A DNA stretch of 64,000 nt from Escherichia sp. ESNIH1 (lineage in GTDB: Bacteria; Pseudomonadota; Gammaproteobacteria; Enterobacterales; Enterobacteriaceae): NCBI GenBank assembly GCA_002918705.1, contig PQKR01000001.1, forward strand, positions 186,001 through 250,000. The letters are read 5' to 3'. The position numbers and the translations under genes were made by a program. Of this stretch, positions 1 to 12,059 are shown piece by piece. Positions within the stretch are counted from its first letter, which is position 1; every line of letters starts with the position of its first letter. Below the pieces are notes generated by a model. The model saw nothing but the letters and a program-made list of their open reading frames with translations, did no database searches and was not told the DNA's origin.

Positions 1-120
1 GGGTTGTAACCTAATATTTCAAAGATATGCCAGGTTAGTCAAAAACTTTAGCGATTTGCTATGAAAGGATTATTGCGGAAGCGCACTTTTACGACGGATT
101 GTGACGATAAGGCATAATAA

Positions 121-147
121 AAATAAAAAAACCCGCCGCAGCGGGTT
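121..147 (-). terminator. eno rho-independent terminator
   Basis: Read on the minus strand, a 7-bp stem AACCCGC/GCGGGTT with a 4-base loop is followed by a run of T residues, starting about 28 bases after the eno stop codon. The 120 bases to its left hold no supportable gene. Confidence 0.85.
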
Positions 148-174
148 TTCTATTAAGAGTGAAAAGTCAGGGGA

Positions 175-1497
<1,323 letters not shown>

Positions 1498-1513
1498 TTA
1501 AAACTCCAGACAA

Positions 1514-1539
1514 ACAGTGCATCCCTAAGGATGCACTGT
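1514..1539 (-). other. Perfect hairpin in the pyrG-eno intergenic region
   Basis: An 11-bp perfect inverted repeat, ACAGTGCATCC and GGATGCACTGT with a 4-base loop, sits just after the pyrG stop. On the minus strand it is followed by TTTGTCT, a weak U-rich tail. It could be a leaky terminator, an RNA processing site or a 3'-end stabiliser that lets eno be expressed differently from pyrG. Confidence 0.6.
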
Positions 1540-1550
1540 CGCTCTAACTC

Positions 1551-3203
<1,653 letters not shown>

Positions 3204-3349
3204 TTAGGTTTAAAAGACGATGGAATAACCAGGACGGGAAAGTAGTATACCGGAACTACGCAGTCGCCACAAACTTTCATTATCCCTCCTCTTCTCATCT
3301 TCAGCTAACCACGGGGAGTGAGAAAATAGCTCGTTTACAGCAAATGTTT

Positions 3350-3363
3350 TTGACGTAAATCAA
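3350..3363. promoter_or_regulatory. Candidate FNR/CRP-family palindrome upstream of pyrG
   Basis: TTGAC and ATCAA half sites spaced by four bases give a 9 of 10 match to the FNR consensus TTGAT-N4-ATCAA. It lies about 165 bases upstream of the pyrG start in the mazG-pyrG gap, next to another short palindrome, CAAGCGCTTG. No function is shown; this is a pattern match only. Confidence 0.3.
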
Positions 3364-3414
3364 GCGCTTGTTATTTAAAAAATCACCCAAACCGCGCTTG
3401 ATTCACAAAATTCG

Positions 3415-4206
3415 TTAGAGATCAGATTCCTGGCGCTTTACCTCCTGCCAGACTTCTTCCATTGTTTCGAGATCGACACCGGTCATCGTCAGGCCGCGAG
3501 AGGCGACAATTCGCTCAACTTCACGGAAGCGGCGTTCAAACTTCAGGTTTGCTTTTTGCAGCGCGGTTTCGGCTTTTACCCCTAAATGACGGGACAGATT
3601 GACGGTAGCGAACAGCAGATCGCCCACTTCCTCCTCCAGTTTGGCCTGATCCACAACGGCCTGCTGCGCCTCATGCATCACCTCGTCGATCTCTTCATGC
3701 ACCTTATCGAGCACCGGGCCGAGAGAGTCCCAGTCAAAACCCACCGCCGAGCAGCGTTTCTGGATCTTATGGGCACGCATCAGCGCGGGGAAAGCGTGAG
3801 GGATATCGTCCAGCGCCGAGTGCTGCGCTTTTTCCGCCCGCTCGCTGGTTTTGATCTCCTCCCAGCGCGCCAGCACCTCGCTGCTGTTGCTGGCGGTAGC
3901 ATCGGCAAAAATGTGCGGATGGCGGCGCTCCAGCTTGTCGCTGATGGCCGCGCAGATGTCGTTAAAGTCAAAACGCCCCTGCTCCTGCGCCATCTGGGCG
4001 TAGAACACCACCTGGAACAGCAGATCCCCCAGCTCACCGCGCAGATCGTCCAGCTCGTTGCGGGCGATGGCGTCGAGCACCTCGTAGGTCTCTTCCAGCG
4101 TATAGGGGGCGATGGTCGCGAAGGTCTGCTCTTTATCCCACGGGCAGCCGGTTTCCGGGTCGCGCAGGCGCTGCATGATGCCCAGCAGGCGGGTGATTTG
4201 GGTCAT
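3415..4206 (-). CDS. mazG: Nucleoside triphosphate pyrophosphohydrolase MazG
   Basis: MazG hydrolyses canonical and damaged nucleoside triphosphates to monophosphates and pyrophosphate. In E. coli it is linked to lowering of ppGpp levels and cell survival in starvation. The protein is 263 residues, as in E. coli, with two tandem MazG domains. The N-terminal domain has EETYE near residue 39 and GELGDLLFQ; the C-terminal one has EEEVGDLLFATVN. It starts just beyond a REP element separating it from relA. The toxin-antitoxin pair mazEF, which lies between relA and mazG in E. coli, is absent. Confidence 0.96.
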   Translation of the reverse strand: MTQITRLLGIMQRLRDPETGCPWDKEQTFATIAPYTLEETYEVLDAIARNELDDLRGELGDLLFQVVFYAQMAQEQGRFDFNDICAAISDKLERRHPHIFADATASNSSEVLARWEEIKTSERAEKAQHSALDDIPHAFPALMRAHKIQKRCSAVGFDWDSLGPVLDKVHEEIDEVMHEAQQAVVDQAKLEEEVGDLLFATVNLSRHLGVKAETALQKANLKFERRFREVERIVASRGLTMTGVDLETMEEVWQEVKRQESDL

Positions 4207-4225
4207 AATGATTTCCTGAAAAAAC

Positions 4226-4295
4226 GTCGGGTGGCGCTAGCGCTTACCCGACCTACATGAGAGCGTAGCCCCGGCAGGCAACGCGCCGCCGGGGA
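4226..4295. repeat. REP palindromes between relA and mazG
   Basis: A REP-type palindrome (GTCGGGTGGCGC ... ACCCGAC, 4226-4252) is followed by a second GC-rich palindrome (4269-4294, CCCCGGC ... GCCGGGG). Together they fill nearly all of the 106-base gap between relA and mazG. Confidence 0.8.
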
Positions 4296-4312
4296 AAATA
4301 GCAGAGTATGGG

Positions 4313-6550
4313 TTAACCGCCGTGCAGACGACGGGCGTCAATCACGTCCGGAACCTGGTTGAGCTTGCCCAGCACGCGTCCCAGCACCTGCAGGTTATAG
4401 ATCTCGATATTCATATCGATAGTGGCCAGCTGCTGGCGGGTATCGCTCCGGCTGGCCACGCCGAGGACGTTAACCTTCTCGTTAGCGAGAATAGTGGTGA
4501 TATCGCGCAGCAGGCCGCTGCGATCGTTGGCGGTAACGCGCACCACCAGCGCATAACCCGCCGAGTAGCTCTCGCCCCACACCGCATCGACGATGCGCTC
4601 CGGCGCGTGGGATTGCAGCTCCGTCAGCTGGTCACAGTCGGCGCGATGAATGGAGATCCCGCGCCCCTGGGTAATAAAGCCAACGATCTCATCTCCTGGG
4701 ATCGGCTGGCAGCAGCGGGCAATGTGGTGCATCAGGTTGCCGACGCCCTCGACCACTACCCGGCCATCGTCTTTGCTGTTGCGCCCCTGTGGCGCGTAGG
4801 TCTTCTGCTGCAGCTGCTTCAGCGCGGCGGCATCCTGCTCCTCGGCGCTGGGCTTGTTAAAGTGCGACTGCAGGAAGTTCACCATCTGGTTAAGGCGAAT
4901 GTCGCCTCCGCCGATAGCCGCCAGCAGCTCCTCCATTTCATTGAAGTTGTAGCGCGGCAGCAGATGCTTCTCCGCCTCTTTCAGGCTGATGCCTAAATGC
5001 GCCAGCTCGTCGTCAAGGATCTGGCGGCCAGCAAGAATGTTCTTGTCGCGATCCTGCTTGCGGAACCAGGCGTGGATCTTTGAGCGTCCGCGGCTGGTGG
5101 TCACATAGCCAAGGTTCGGGTTCAGCCAGTCACGGCTTGGGTTCGGCTGCTTCTGAGTGATGATCTCAATCTGATCGCCCATCTGCAACTGATAGGTAAA
5201 GGGCACGATACGCCCGCTAATCTTGGCTCCGATGCAGCGGTGACCGACGTCGCTGTGGATATGGTAGGCAAAATCGAGCGGCGTGGAGCCAGCGGGCAGA
5301 TCCACAACGTCGCCTTTCGGGGTAAAGACGTAGACACGATCGTCGAAGACCTGGCTGCGCACCTCGTCGAGCATCTCCCCGGAGTCCGCCATCTCCTCCT
5401 GCCAGGCAATCAGCTTCCGCAGCCAGGCGATGCGGTCCTCGTGGCTGTGGTGCGCGCTCGCCGACGTCGTTCCCTCTTTATATTTCCAGTGCGCGGCCAC
5501 GCCCAGCTCGGCATCCTCATGCATCTGTTTGGTACGGATCTGGATCTCAACGGTTTTGCCCCCCGGTCCCAGCACGACGGTGTGGATCGACTGGTAGCCG
5601 TTCGGCTTCGGGTTGGCCACGTAGTCGTCGAACTCATCCGGCAGATGACGATGGTGGGTATGGACAATCCCCAGCGCGGCGTAGCAGTCTTGCAGGCGCT
5701 CGGCGACGATACGCACCGCCCGCACGTCAAACAGCTCGTCAAAGGCGAGATGCTTTTTCTGCATTTTGCGCCAGATGCTGTAGATGTGCTTTGGTCGGCC
5801 ATAGACTTCGGCCTTCACCCCCTCGCGCTTCATTTCAGCGCGCAGGTGGCCGACAAATTCATCAATGTAACGTTCACGATCGATCCGCCGCTCGTGCAGC
5901 AGCTTGGCGATGCGCTTGTACTCTGCCGGATGCAGATAACGGAAGCAGTAGTCTTCCAGCTCCCACTTCAGCTGACCGATACCCAGCCGGTTCGCCAGCG
6001 GGGCGTAGATATTGGTGCACTCTTTGGCCGCCAGTACGCGTTCGTCTTCCGGGGCGTCTTTCACCTCACGCAGGTGAGCAACGCGCTCGGCGAGCTTGAT
6101 GACCACGCAGCGGAAATCATCCACCATCGCCAGCAGCATGCGGCGGACGTTATCAACCTGTTCAGAGGAGACGGCGTCGGTATGCGTGGCCTTGAGCTGG
6201 CGGATAGCGGCCATATCGCGCACGCCATAGATCAGCGCAACAACGGACTTACTCACGCTTTGGCGCAGCACCGCCTCGCTCACCACTTCGGCATCCGCCA
6301 GTGGGAAGAGCAGCGCGGCCTGCAGCGTATCGATGTCCATACTGAGCATGGAGAGGATTTCCACCATCTCGACGCCGCGCCATAGCAGCAGCTCGGCGTC
6401 AGGGTGGCCCTGAGTATGTTGCAGGCAGTATGCCCAGGTTTCGGCTAAGCGCTCACACGAGGGCTGACTGGAGATGCCCAGACTTGCGATCCATTTTTTC
6501 GAATCGAATTCACCCGCTCGATTAAGATGTGCACTTCTTACCGCAACCAT
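4313..6550 (-). CDS. relA: GTP pyrophosphokinase (ppGpp synthetase I)
   Basis: RelA senses uncharged tRNA on stalled ribosomes and makes (p)ppGpp from GTP or GDP and ATP. The 745-residue protein aligns along the full E. coli RelA. Visible parts are the N-terminal degenerate HD domain (about 30-200), the synthetase domain (about 240-370, with the EDAELGVAAHWKYK segment), the TGS domain (about 405-465), a helical region, the Cys-rich region RCCQPIPGDE ... HRADC (about 610-640) and the C-terminal ACT domain (about 670-740). GGAGAGG lies just before the ATG. It stands between rlmD and mazG on the same strand. Confidence 0.98.
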   Translation of the reverse strand: MVAVRSAHLNRAGEFDSKKWIASLGISSQPSCERLAETWAYCLQHTQGHPDAELLLWRGVEMVEILSMLSMDIDTLQAALLFPLADAEVVSEAVLRQSVSKSVVALIYGVRDMAAIRQLKATHTDAVSSEQVDNVRRMLLAMVDDFRCVVIKLAERVAHLREVKDAPEDERVLAAKECTNIYAPLANRLGIGQLKWELEDYCFRYLHPAEYKRIAKLLHERRIDRERYIDEFVGHLRAEMKREGVKAEVYGRPKHIYSIWRKMQKKHLAFDELFDVRAVRIVAERLQDCYAALGIVHTHHRHLPDEFDDYVANPKPNGYQSIHTVVLGPGGKTVEIQIRTKQMHEDAELGVAAHWKYKEGTTSASAHHSHEDRIAWLRKLIAWQEEMADSGEMLDEVRSQVFDDRVYVFTPKGDVVDLPAGSTPLDFAYHIHSDVGHRCIGAKISGRIVPFTYQLQMGDQIEIITQKQPNPSRDWLNPNLGYVTTSRGRSKIHAWFRKQDRDKNILAGRQILDDELAHLGISLKEAEKHLLPRYNFNEMEELLAAIGGGDIRLNQMVNFLQSHFNKPSAEEQDAAALKQLQQKTYAPQGRNSKDDGRVVVEGVGNLMHHIARCCQPIPGDEIVGFITQGRGISIHRADCDQLTELQSHAPERIVDAVWGESYSAGYALVVRVTANDRSGLLRDITTILANEKVNVLGVASRSDTRQQLATIDMNIEIYNLQVLGRVLGKLNQVPDVIDARRLHGG

Positions 6551-6602
6551 TGTCCTCTCCTTTCAGGGACGAAGCCTGCCGAATTCGGCAAGCCAGAATT
6601 AA

Positions 6603-7901
6603 TCACTCGTGCTCAAACAGCACCATCGATTCCAGATGCCCGGTGTGCGGGAACATATCCAGCATCGCAAGGTGCGACATAGTGTAGCCCGCATTTAATA
6701 ATGCTTCGCTGTCACGGGCAAGCGTCGCAGGGTTGCATGACACGTAGACCACCTTTTTTGGGGATAGTTTTAGCACATGCTGCATGACGCCTGCCGCACC
6801 GGCGCGGGCCGGATCGAGCAGCACCTTGTTAAAACCGTGCTGTGCCCAGGGCTGTTTAGTGACATCCTCCTCCAGGTTTTCATGAAAGAATGTCACATTC
6901 TGCAAGCCATTCTGCCGTGCGTTCTCCTGCGCCTTCTCGACAAGCGCGGCAACCCCCTCCACGCCGACCACGCTGGCGGCGCGTTTTGCCAGCGGCAGGG
7001 TAAAATTGCCCATGCCGCAGAAGAGATCCAGCACCCGGTCATCCGGCTGAACGTCCAGCCATGCCAGCGCCCGCTCTACCATCTGCTGGTTCACTTTATC
7101 ATTAACCTGAATGAAATCACGCGGGCTAAAGGTCAGGCGTAGCCCGTCAGAGGTATACCAGGGCAACGCGCCGGATACCTGCTCCAGTATGGCGCTTTCT
7201 GGGGCAAGAAACAGCGCAACGCCCTGAGAATGCGAAAAGCGTTCCAGTTTTTCGCGATCGGCAGCGGACAGAGGCGCCGTATGGCGCAGCACCATCAGCG
7301 GGCTGTTATCCGCCAGCACCAGCTCAACGTGGCCAAGGTGGCGTACCGCCGCCAGGCTCTGTAAGCATTCACGCAGTGAAGGGATTAATGCCTCAAGACG
7401 GGGCGTCAACACCGGGCAACGCACCACGTTCACAATGTCGTTGGCGCTGGCTTTACGAAAGCCCATCTCCAGCTTTTGCGTCTTCGGCTGGTAGTTCAGG
7501 CTCAGCCGCGCCCGCCGCCGGTAGCCCCACGGCTCGGCGGCAATGATGTCGTCTACTTCACGCTTCATCAGGCGAGCCAGCGCATTGCTTTTGCTGCGCT
7601 GCTGCAGCGCCACGCTGGCATGCTGCTGCTGGCAGCCGCCGCAGACGCCAAAATGCGGGCACGGCGGCGTTTCGCGTTCCGGGCTGTCGTTCAGCCGACG
7701 CTTCACCGTACCACGAGCGAACTGGCGTTTATCTTCAGTTAGCGTCACTTCGCCACGTTCGTCGGGCAGCAGTCCTGTCACGAACAGCGCTTTGCCGTTG
7801 TGGCGTGCAACGCCCTGGCCAAAGGGATCCAGGTCGTTTACTGTTACGGTTATGATCTCACGCGTCGTCACGCGCCGTTTTGCAGAGTAGAATTGCGCCA
7901 T
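6603..7901 (-). CDS. rlmD: 23S rRNA (uracil-1939-C5)-methyltransferase
   Basis: RlmD (RumA) uses S-adenosylmethionine to make m5U1939 in 23S rRNA. From the ATG at 7901 the product has 432 residues, matching the family. A longer reading frame begins at a TTG 18 bases upstream, but homologues start at [10 protein letters not shown]. There is an N-terminal TRAM domain, a 4Fe-4S site [10 protein letters not shown], the SAM motif [15 protein letters not shown] and the catalytic Cys389 in [12 protein letters not shown]. It is divergent from barA, with a 57-base shared upstream region. Confidence 0.97.
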   Translation of the reverse strand: MAQFYSAKRRVTTREIITVTVNDLDPFGQGVARHNGKALFVTGLLPDERGEVTLTEDKRQFARGTVKRRLNDSPERETPPCPHFGVCGGCQQQHASVALQQRSKSNALARLMKREVDDIIAAEPWGYRRRARLSLNYQPKTQKLEMGFRKASANDIVNVVRCPVLTPRLEALIPSLRECLQSLAAVRHLGHVELVLADNSPLMVLRHTAPLSAADREKLERFSHSQGVALFLAPESAILEQVSGALPWYTSDGLRLTFSPRDFIQVNDKVNQQMVERALAWLDVQPDDRVLDLFCGMGNFTLPLAKRAASVVGVEGVAALVEKAQENARQNGLQNVTFFHENLEEDVTKQPWAQHGFNKVLLDPARAGAAGVMQHVLKLSPKKVVYVSCNPATLARDSEALLNAGYTMSHLAMLDMFPHTGHLESMVLFEHE

Positions 7902-7958
7902 TGCCGGGATTTTTCTCAATCAAACATAATGACTCTAATTGTCCCATAACGGAACTCC

Positions 7959-10721
7959 ATGACCAACTACAGCCTGCGGGCGCGCATGATGATTTTGATC
8001 TTAGCGCCAACCGTCCTGATCGGTTTATTGCTCAGCATTTTCTTTGTTGTCCATCGCTACAATGACTTACAGCAGCAGCTTGAGGATGCAGGCGCGAGCA
8101 TTATCGAGCCGCTGGCGGTGGCGAGCGAATACGGTATGAATCTGCAAAACCGGGACTCTATCGGGCAGCTGATCAGCGTTCTGCACCGCCGCCACTCTGA
8201 CATCGTACGTGCCATCTCCGTCTACGATGACAACAACCGACTGTTTGTGACCTCTAACTTTCATCTCGATCCCAAAGAGTTAAGGCTGCCGGATGGTGCC
8301 GCCTTCCCCCGCCTGCTAAGCGTCACGCGCCGGGGCGATCTGATGATCCTGCGTACGCCCATTGTCTCTGAGGGCTACTCCCCTGACGAGCCAGCCATGC
8401 CGGATGTCAAAGCGGCCAATAACATGCTGGGCTATGTCGCCCTGGAGTTAGACCTCCGCTCGGTGCGCTTACAGCAGTATAAAGAGATTTTTATCGCCAC
8501 GCTGATGATGTTCTTCTGCACCGGGATCGCGCTGATCTTTGGCTGGCGGCTGATGCGCGACGTCACCGGGCCTATTCGCAACATGGTCAATACGGTCGAT
8601 CGCATCCGGCGAGGCCAGCTCGATAGCCGCGTCGAGGGTTTCATGCTGGGCGAGCTGGATATGCTAAAAAACGGCATCAACTCAATGGCGATGTCGCTGG
8701 CGGCCTACCACGAGGAGATGCAGCACAATATCGACCAGTCGACGTCGGACCTACGCGAAACCCTTGAGCAGATGGAGATCCAGAACGTTGAGCTGGATCT
8801 GGCGAAGAAGCGCGCTCAGGAGGCGGCACGCATCAAATCGGAGTTTTTGGCCAATATGTCCCACGAGCTGCGTACCCCGCTGAACGGCGTGATTGGCTTT
8901 ACCCGGCTGACGCTGAAATCCGAGCTAACGCCCACCCAGCGCGATCATCTGCACACCATTGAGCGCTCGGCCGATAACCTGCTGACCATCATCAATGACG
9001 TACTGGACTTCTCCAAGCTGGAGGCTGGCAAGCTGATCCTTGAGAGCATTCCCTTCCCGCTGCGTAACGCCCTCGACGAGGTGGTCACCCTGCTGGCCCA
9101 CTCGGCTCATGACAAGGGGCTGGAGCTGACGCTCAACGTTAAAAATGACGTGCCGGATAATGTGATTGGCGATCCGCTGCGCCTGCAGCAGGTAATAACT
9201 AACCTGGTGGGCAATGCCATCAAGTTTACCGAAAACGGCAATATCGATGTGCTGGTGGAGAAGCGCGCCCTGAGCAACAACAAGGTGCAGATTGAGATGC
9301 AGATCCGCGATACCGGGATCGGCATTCCCGAACGCGACCAGTCCCGGCTCTTCCAGGCGTTTCGCCAGGCGGATGCCAGCATCTCCCGGCGGCACGGCGG
9401 TACCGGGCTGGGGCTGGTGATCACCCAGAAGCTGGTGAATGAGATGGGGGGCGATATCTCCTTCCACAGCCAGCCCGGCCGCGGCTCGACCTTTTGGTTC
9501 CATATCAATCTCGATCTTAACCCTAACGTCAGCAGCGAGGGGCTGCCCACCGACTGCCTCGCCGGCAAGCGGCTGGCCTACGTTGAGCCGAACGCCGCCG
9601 CCGCGCAGAGCACGCTGGATCTGCTCCAGGGAACGCCGCTGGAGATCATCTACAGCCCGACCTTCTCTGCCCTGCCGGAGGATCGTTACGATATCCTGCT
9701 GCTGGCCGTACCGGTGACCCTGCGCGAGCCGCTCTCCATGCAGCACGAGCGGCTGGCAAAGGCCGCCTCCATGACCGATTTCCTGCTGCTGGCGCTGCCG
9801 TGTCACGTGCAGATCAACGCCGAGCAGCTCAAGCAGGAGGGCGCCGCCGCGTGCCTGTTAAAACCGCTTACCGCCACGCGCCTGCTGCCCGCGCTGACCG
9901 AGTACTGCCGCCTGAATCGCCCTCGCGAGCAGGCGCTTAACGATGACCGCAAGCTGCCGATGAGCGTAATGGCGGTGGATGACAACCCGGCCAACCTGAA
10001 GCTTATCGGCGCACTGCTTGAGGACCAGGTCCAGTACGTCCAGCTGTGCGACAGCGGACATAACGCAATCGATTGTGCGAAGCAGATGCAGTTCGATCTG
10101 ATCCTGATGGATATTCAAATGCCCGATATCGACGGCATTCGCGCCTGCGAAACCATTCGTCAGCTGCCGCACCAGCAGCAGACGCCGGTGATCGCGGTAA
10201 CAGCGCATGCGATGGCCGGACAAAAAGAGAAGCTGCTACGGGCGGGCATGAGCGGCTATCTGGCGAAGCCCATTGAAGAGGATAAGCTCCATAGCCTGCT
10301 GCTGCGCTACCTCCCCGGCCCAGGAGTCAGCCAGTGGCTGACCCCGCCGGAGCCAGAGCCGGTAGAAGCGCCAGAAAAGCCTGAGGTTTCCCTGGACTGG
10401 CAGCTGGCGCTGCGCCAGGCAGCAAATAAACCCGATCTGGCGCGAGAGATGTTACAGATGCTGATCGCCTTCCTGCCGGAGATCCGCAATAAGGTTGAGG
10501 AGCAGCTGGTAGGGGAAGCGCCTGAAGATTTAGTCGAGGCTATTCACAAGCTGCACGGCAGCTGCGGCTATAGCGGTGTGCCGCGCCTCAAGCGGCTATG
10601 TCATCTGATCGAGCACCATCTGCGCAGCGGCATGCCCGCAGAGGATCTGGAGCCGGAGTTTCTGGAGCTGCTGGATGAGATGGATAACGTGGCGCGGGAA
10701 GCGCGCAGGTGGATTGGGTGA
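7959..10721 (+). CDS. barA: Hybrid sensor histidine kinase BarA
   Basis: BarA is an inner-membrane tripartite kinase that phosphorylates the response regulator UvrY and so drives transcription of CsrB-type sRNAs. The 920-residue protein has two membrane segments (about 10-30 and 175-195) flanking a periplasmic sensor, a HAMP domain, the phosphoacceptor His302 in [10 protein letters not shown], a catalytic domain with N, G1 (DTGIGIP) and G2 (GGTGLGL) boxes, a receiver domain with Asp718 in ILMDIQMPD, and a C-terminal HPt domain with His863 in IHKLHG. Its downstream target csrB is 7.5 kb away in this window. The gene ends against a pair of REPs. Confidence 0.97.
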   Translation: MTNYSLRARMMILILAPTVLIGLLLSIFFVVHRYNDLQQQLEDAGASIIEPLAVASEYGMNLQNRDSIGQLISVLHRRHSDIVRAISVYDDNNRLFVTSNFHLDPKELRLPDGAAFPRLLSVTRRGDLMILRTPIVSEGYSPDEPAMPDVKAANNMLGYVALELDLRSVRLQQYKEIFIATLMMFFCTGIALIFGWRLMRDVTGPIRNMVNTVDRIRRGQLDSRVEGFMLGELDMLKNGINSMAMSLAAYHEEMQHNIDQSTSDLRETLEQMEIQNVELDLAKKRAQEAARIKSEFLANMSHELRTPLNGVIGFTRLTLKSELTPTQRDHLHTIERSADNLLTIINDVLDFSKLEAGKLILESIPFPLRNALDEVVTLLAHSAHDKGLELTLNVKNDVPDNVIGDPLRLQQVITNLVGNAIKFTENGNIDVLVEKRALSNNKVQIEMQIRDTGIGIPERDQSRLFQAFRQADASISRRHGGTGLGLVITQKLVNEMGGDISFHSQPGRGSTFWFHINLDLNPNVSSEGLPTDCLAGKRLAYVEPNAAAAQSTLDLLQGTPLEIIYSPTFSALPEDRYDILLLAVPVTLREPLSMQHERLAKAASMTDFLLLALPCHVQINAEQLKQEGAAACLLKPLTATRLLPALTEYCRLNRPREQALNDDRKLPMSVMAVDDNPANLKLIGALLEDQVQYVQLCDSGHNAIDCAKQMQFDLILMDIQMPDIDGIRACETIRQLPHQQQTPVIAVTAHAMAGQKEKLLRAGMSGYLAKPIEEDKLHSLLLRYLPGPGVSQWLTPPEPEPVEAPEKPEVSLDWQLALRQAANKPDLAREMLQMLIAFLPEIRNKVEEQLVGEAPEDLVEAIHKLHGSCGYSGVPRLKRLCHLIEHHLRSGMPAEDLEPEFLELLDEMDNVAREARRWIG

Positions 10722-10733
10722 GGCATCGTTGTC

Positions 10734-10812
10734 GCCGGGCGGCACTCCGTTCGCCCGGCCTACGGCGGACGCGGTGTCATGTGTAGGCCCGGTAAGCGTA
10801 GCGCCACCGGGC
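10734..10812. repeat. Pair of inverted REP palindromes
   Basis: Two REP units in opposite orientation (10734-10759 GCCGGGC ... GCCCGGC, and 10783-10812 GTAGGCCCGGTAAGCG ... CACCGGGC) form a small BIME between the converging barA and garK genes. Confidence 0.85.
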
Positions 10813-10828
10813 ATTACTGTGCTTTCGG

Positions 10829-11971
10829 TTAACGCAAGCCCTGGCCCGCTTTCAACACCGCTGCCACGTTGCGCGCCGTCATCCGTACGTTTTCCGCCGC
10901 GTTTTTCAGGGCGTCGTCGAGGGTACAGATGCCGTAGATCACGCTGAATACCGCGTCGATGCCGTGCTCGTGCACCACGCCAACGTCCGCCGTCAGGCTA
11001 CCGGCAATGCCGATCACCGGCTTGCTGTAGCGCTTCGCCACCTTCGCTACGCCCACCGGGACTTTACCATGTACCGTCTGGCTGTCGATCCGCCCCTCGC
11101 CGGTGATCACCAGATCCGCTTCTGCCACATAGCGATCGAGATGCAGCGCGTCGGTGACAATCTCAATGCCCTGGCGCAGCTCGGCTCCGCAGAATGCGTA
11201 CAGTGCCGCGCCCATGCCACCAGCTGCCCCGCCCCCGGCCAGATCCAGCACGTCGAGATCCAGATCGCGCTTGATCAGCTGGGCATAGTGCCCAAGCGCC
11301 TTATCGAGCCTTGAGATCATCTCCGGCGTCGCCCCTTTCTGCGGCCCGAAGATCGCCGATGCCCCCTCTTTGCCGGTCAGGGGATTGGTCACGTCGCAGG
11401 CAACCTCGATGCGGCAATCCTGAAGCCGCCTGTCGAGTTCACTGACGTCGATTCGCGCCAGCGTCTCCAGCGCGCCGCCGCCCTGTCCGATGGCGTGGCC
11501 TTCGCTATCCAGCAGCTTTGCGCCCAGCGCCTGCACCATGCCCGCGCCACCGTCGTTAGTGGCGCTGCCGCCAATGCCAATAATGATATGCTTAACGCCC
11601 ACGTCCAGCGCATGGCGGATCAGCTCCCCCGTTCCCCACGAGGTGGTGATCAGGGGATTACGCTGCTCGGGTAAAACCAGCTCAAGGCCGCTGGCCGCTG
11701 CCATCTCAATAAAGGCGCTCTGCTCGTCGCCGGAGAGGCCATAGAAGCCCTCAACCTGAGTACCAAGCGGGCCGGTCACGGCAACCTCTACGATCCGCCC
11801 CTGGGTGGCGGCGACCATCGCTTCAACCGTACCTTCACCGCCATCCGCCACCGGCAGTTTGATATACTCCGCTGCCGGAAAGATCTCGCGAAAACCCGCT
11901 TCTATAGCGGTCGCGACATCAAGGGCGCTCAAACTCTCCTTGTAGGAGTCCGGTGCGATAACAATTTTCAT
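10829..11971 (-). CDS. garK: Glycerate 2-kinase (GarK-type)
   Basis: This enzyme phosphorylates D-glycerate to 2-phosphoglycerate, the last step of glucarate and galactarate catabolism. The 380-residue product begins MKIVIAPDSYKESLSA and has IIIGIGGSATNDGGAGM, GPQKGA and VITGEGRIDSQ, all typical of the glycerate kinase type-1 family. It resembles E. coli GarK more than GlxK by eye. It lies 88 bases after gudD on the same strand, so it probably is the last gene of the gud operon. In E. coli K-12 no glycerate kinase gene is found at this site. The symbol follows similarity; a locus-specific name may apply. Confidence 0.9.
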   Translation of the reverse strand: MKIVIAPDSYKESLSALDVATAIEAGFREIFPAAEYIKLPVADGGEGTVEAMVAATQGRIVEVAVTGPLGTQVEGFYGLSGDEQSAFIEMAAASGLELVLPEQRNPLITTSWGTGELIRHALDVGVKHIIIGIGGSATNDGGAGMVQALGAKLLDSEGHAIGQGGGALETLARIDVSELDRRLQDCRIEVACDVTNPLTGKEGASAIFGPQKGATPEMISRLDKALGHYAQLIKRDLDLDVLDLAGGGAAGGMGAALYAFCGAELRQGIEIVTDALHLDRYVAEADLVITGEGRIDSQTVHGKVPVGVAKVAKRYSKPVIGIAGSLTADVGVVHEHGIDAVFSVIYGICTLDDALKNAAENVRMTARNVAAVLKAGQGLR

Positions 11972-12029
11972 AAGCCGTCCTTACGCAGAGTGTGATTGCC
12001 TAAACCCTACAGCCGGAAAAACAGGGAAC

Positions 12030-12054
12030 AGGCCGATCCCACCGGGACCGGCCT
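12030..12054 (-). other. Hairpin between gudD and garK, possible attenuator
   Basis: On the minus strand an 11-bp stem (AGGCCGGTCCC with GGGATCGGCCT, one G-U pair) with a 3-base loop follows the gudD stop within six bases, and is trailed by GTTCCCTGTTTTT. It may partly terminate transcription or protect the upstream mRNA, lowering garK relative to gudD. Confidence 0.55.
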
Positions 12055-12059
12055 CTGCA

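Noticed and set aside
1-120. The AT-rich left edge checked for a gene or sRNA
   Set aside because: No open frame with a ribosome-binding site and no hairpin other than the eno terminator.
10722-10828. Repeated palindromes considered as a CRISPR array or IS ends
   Set aside because: They match REP units found at several gene ends in the window; there are no regular spacers, target duplications or transposase gene.
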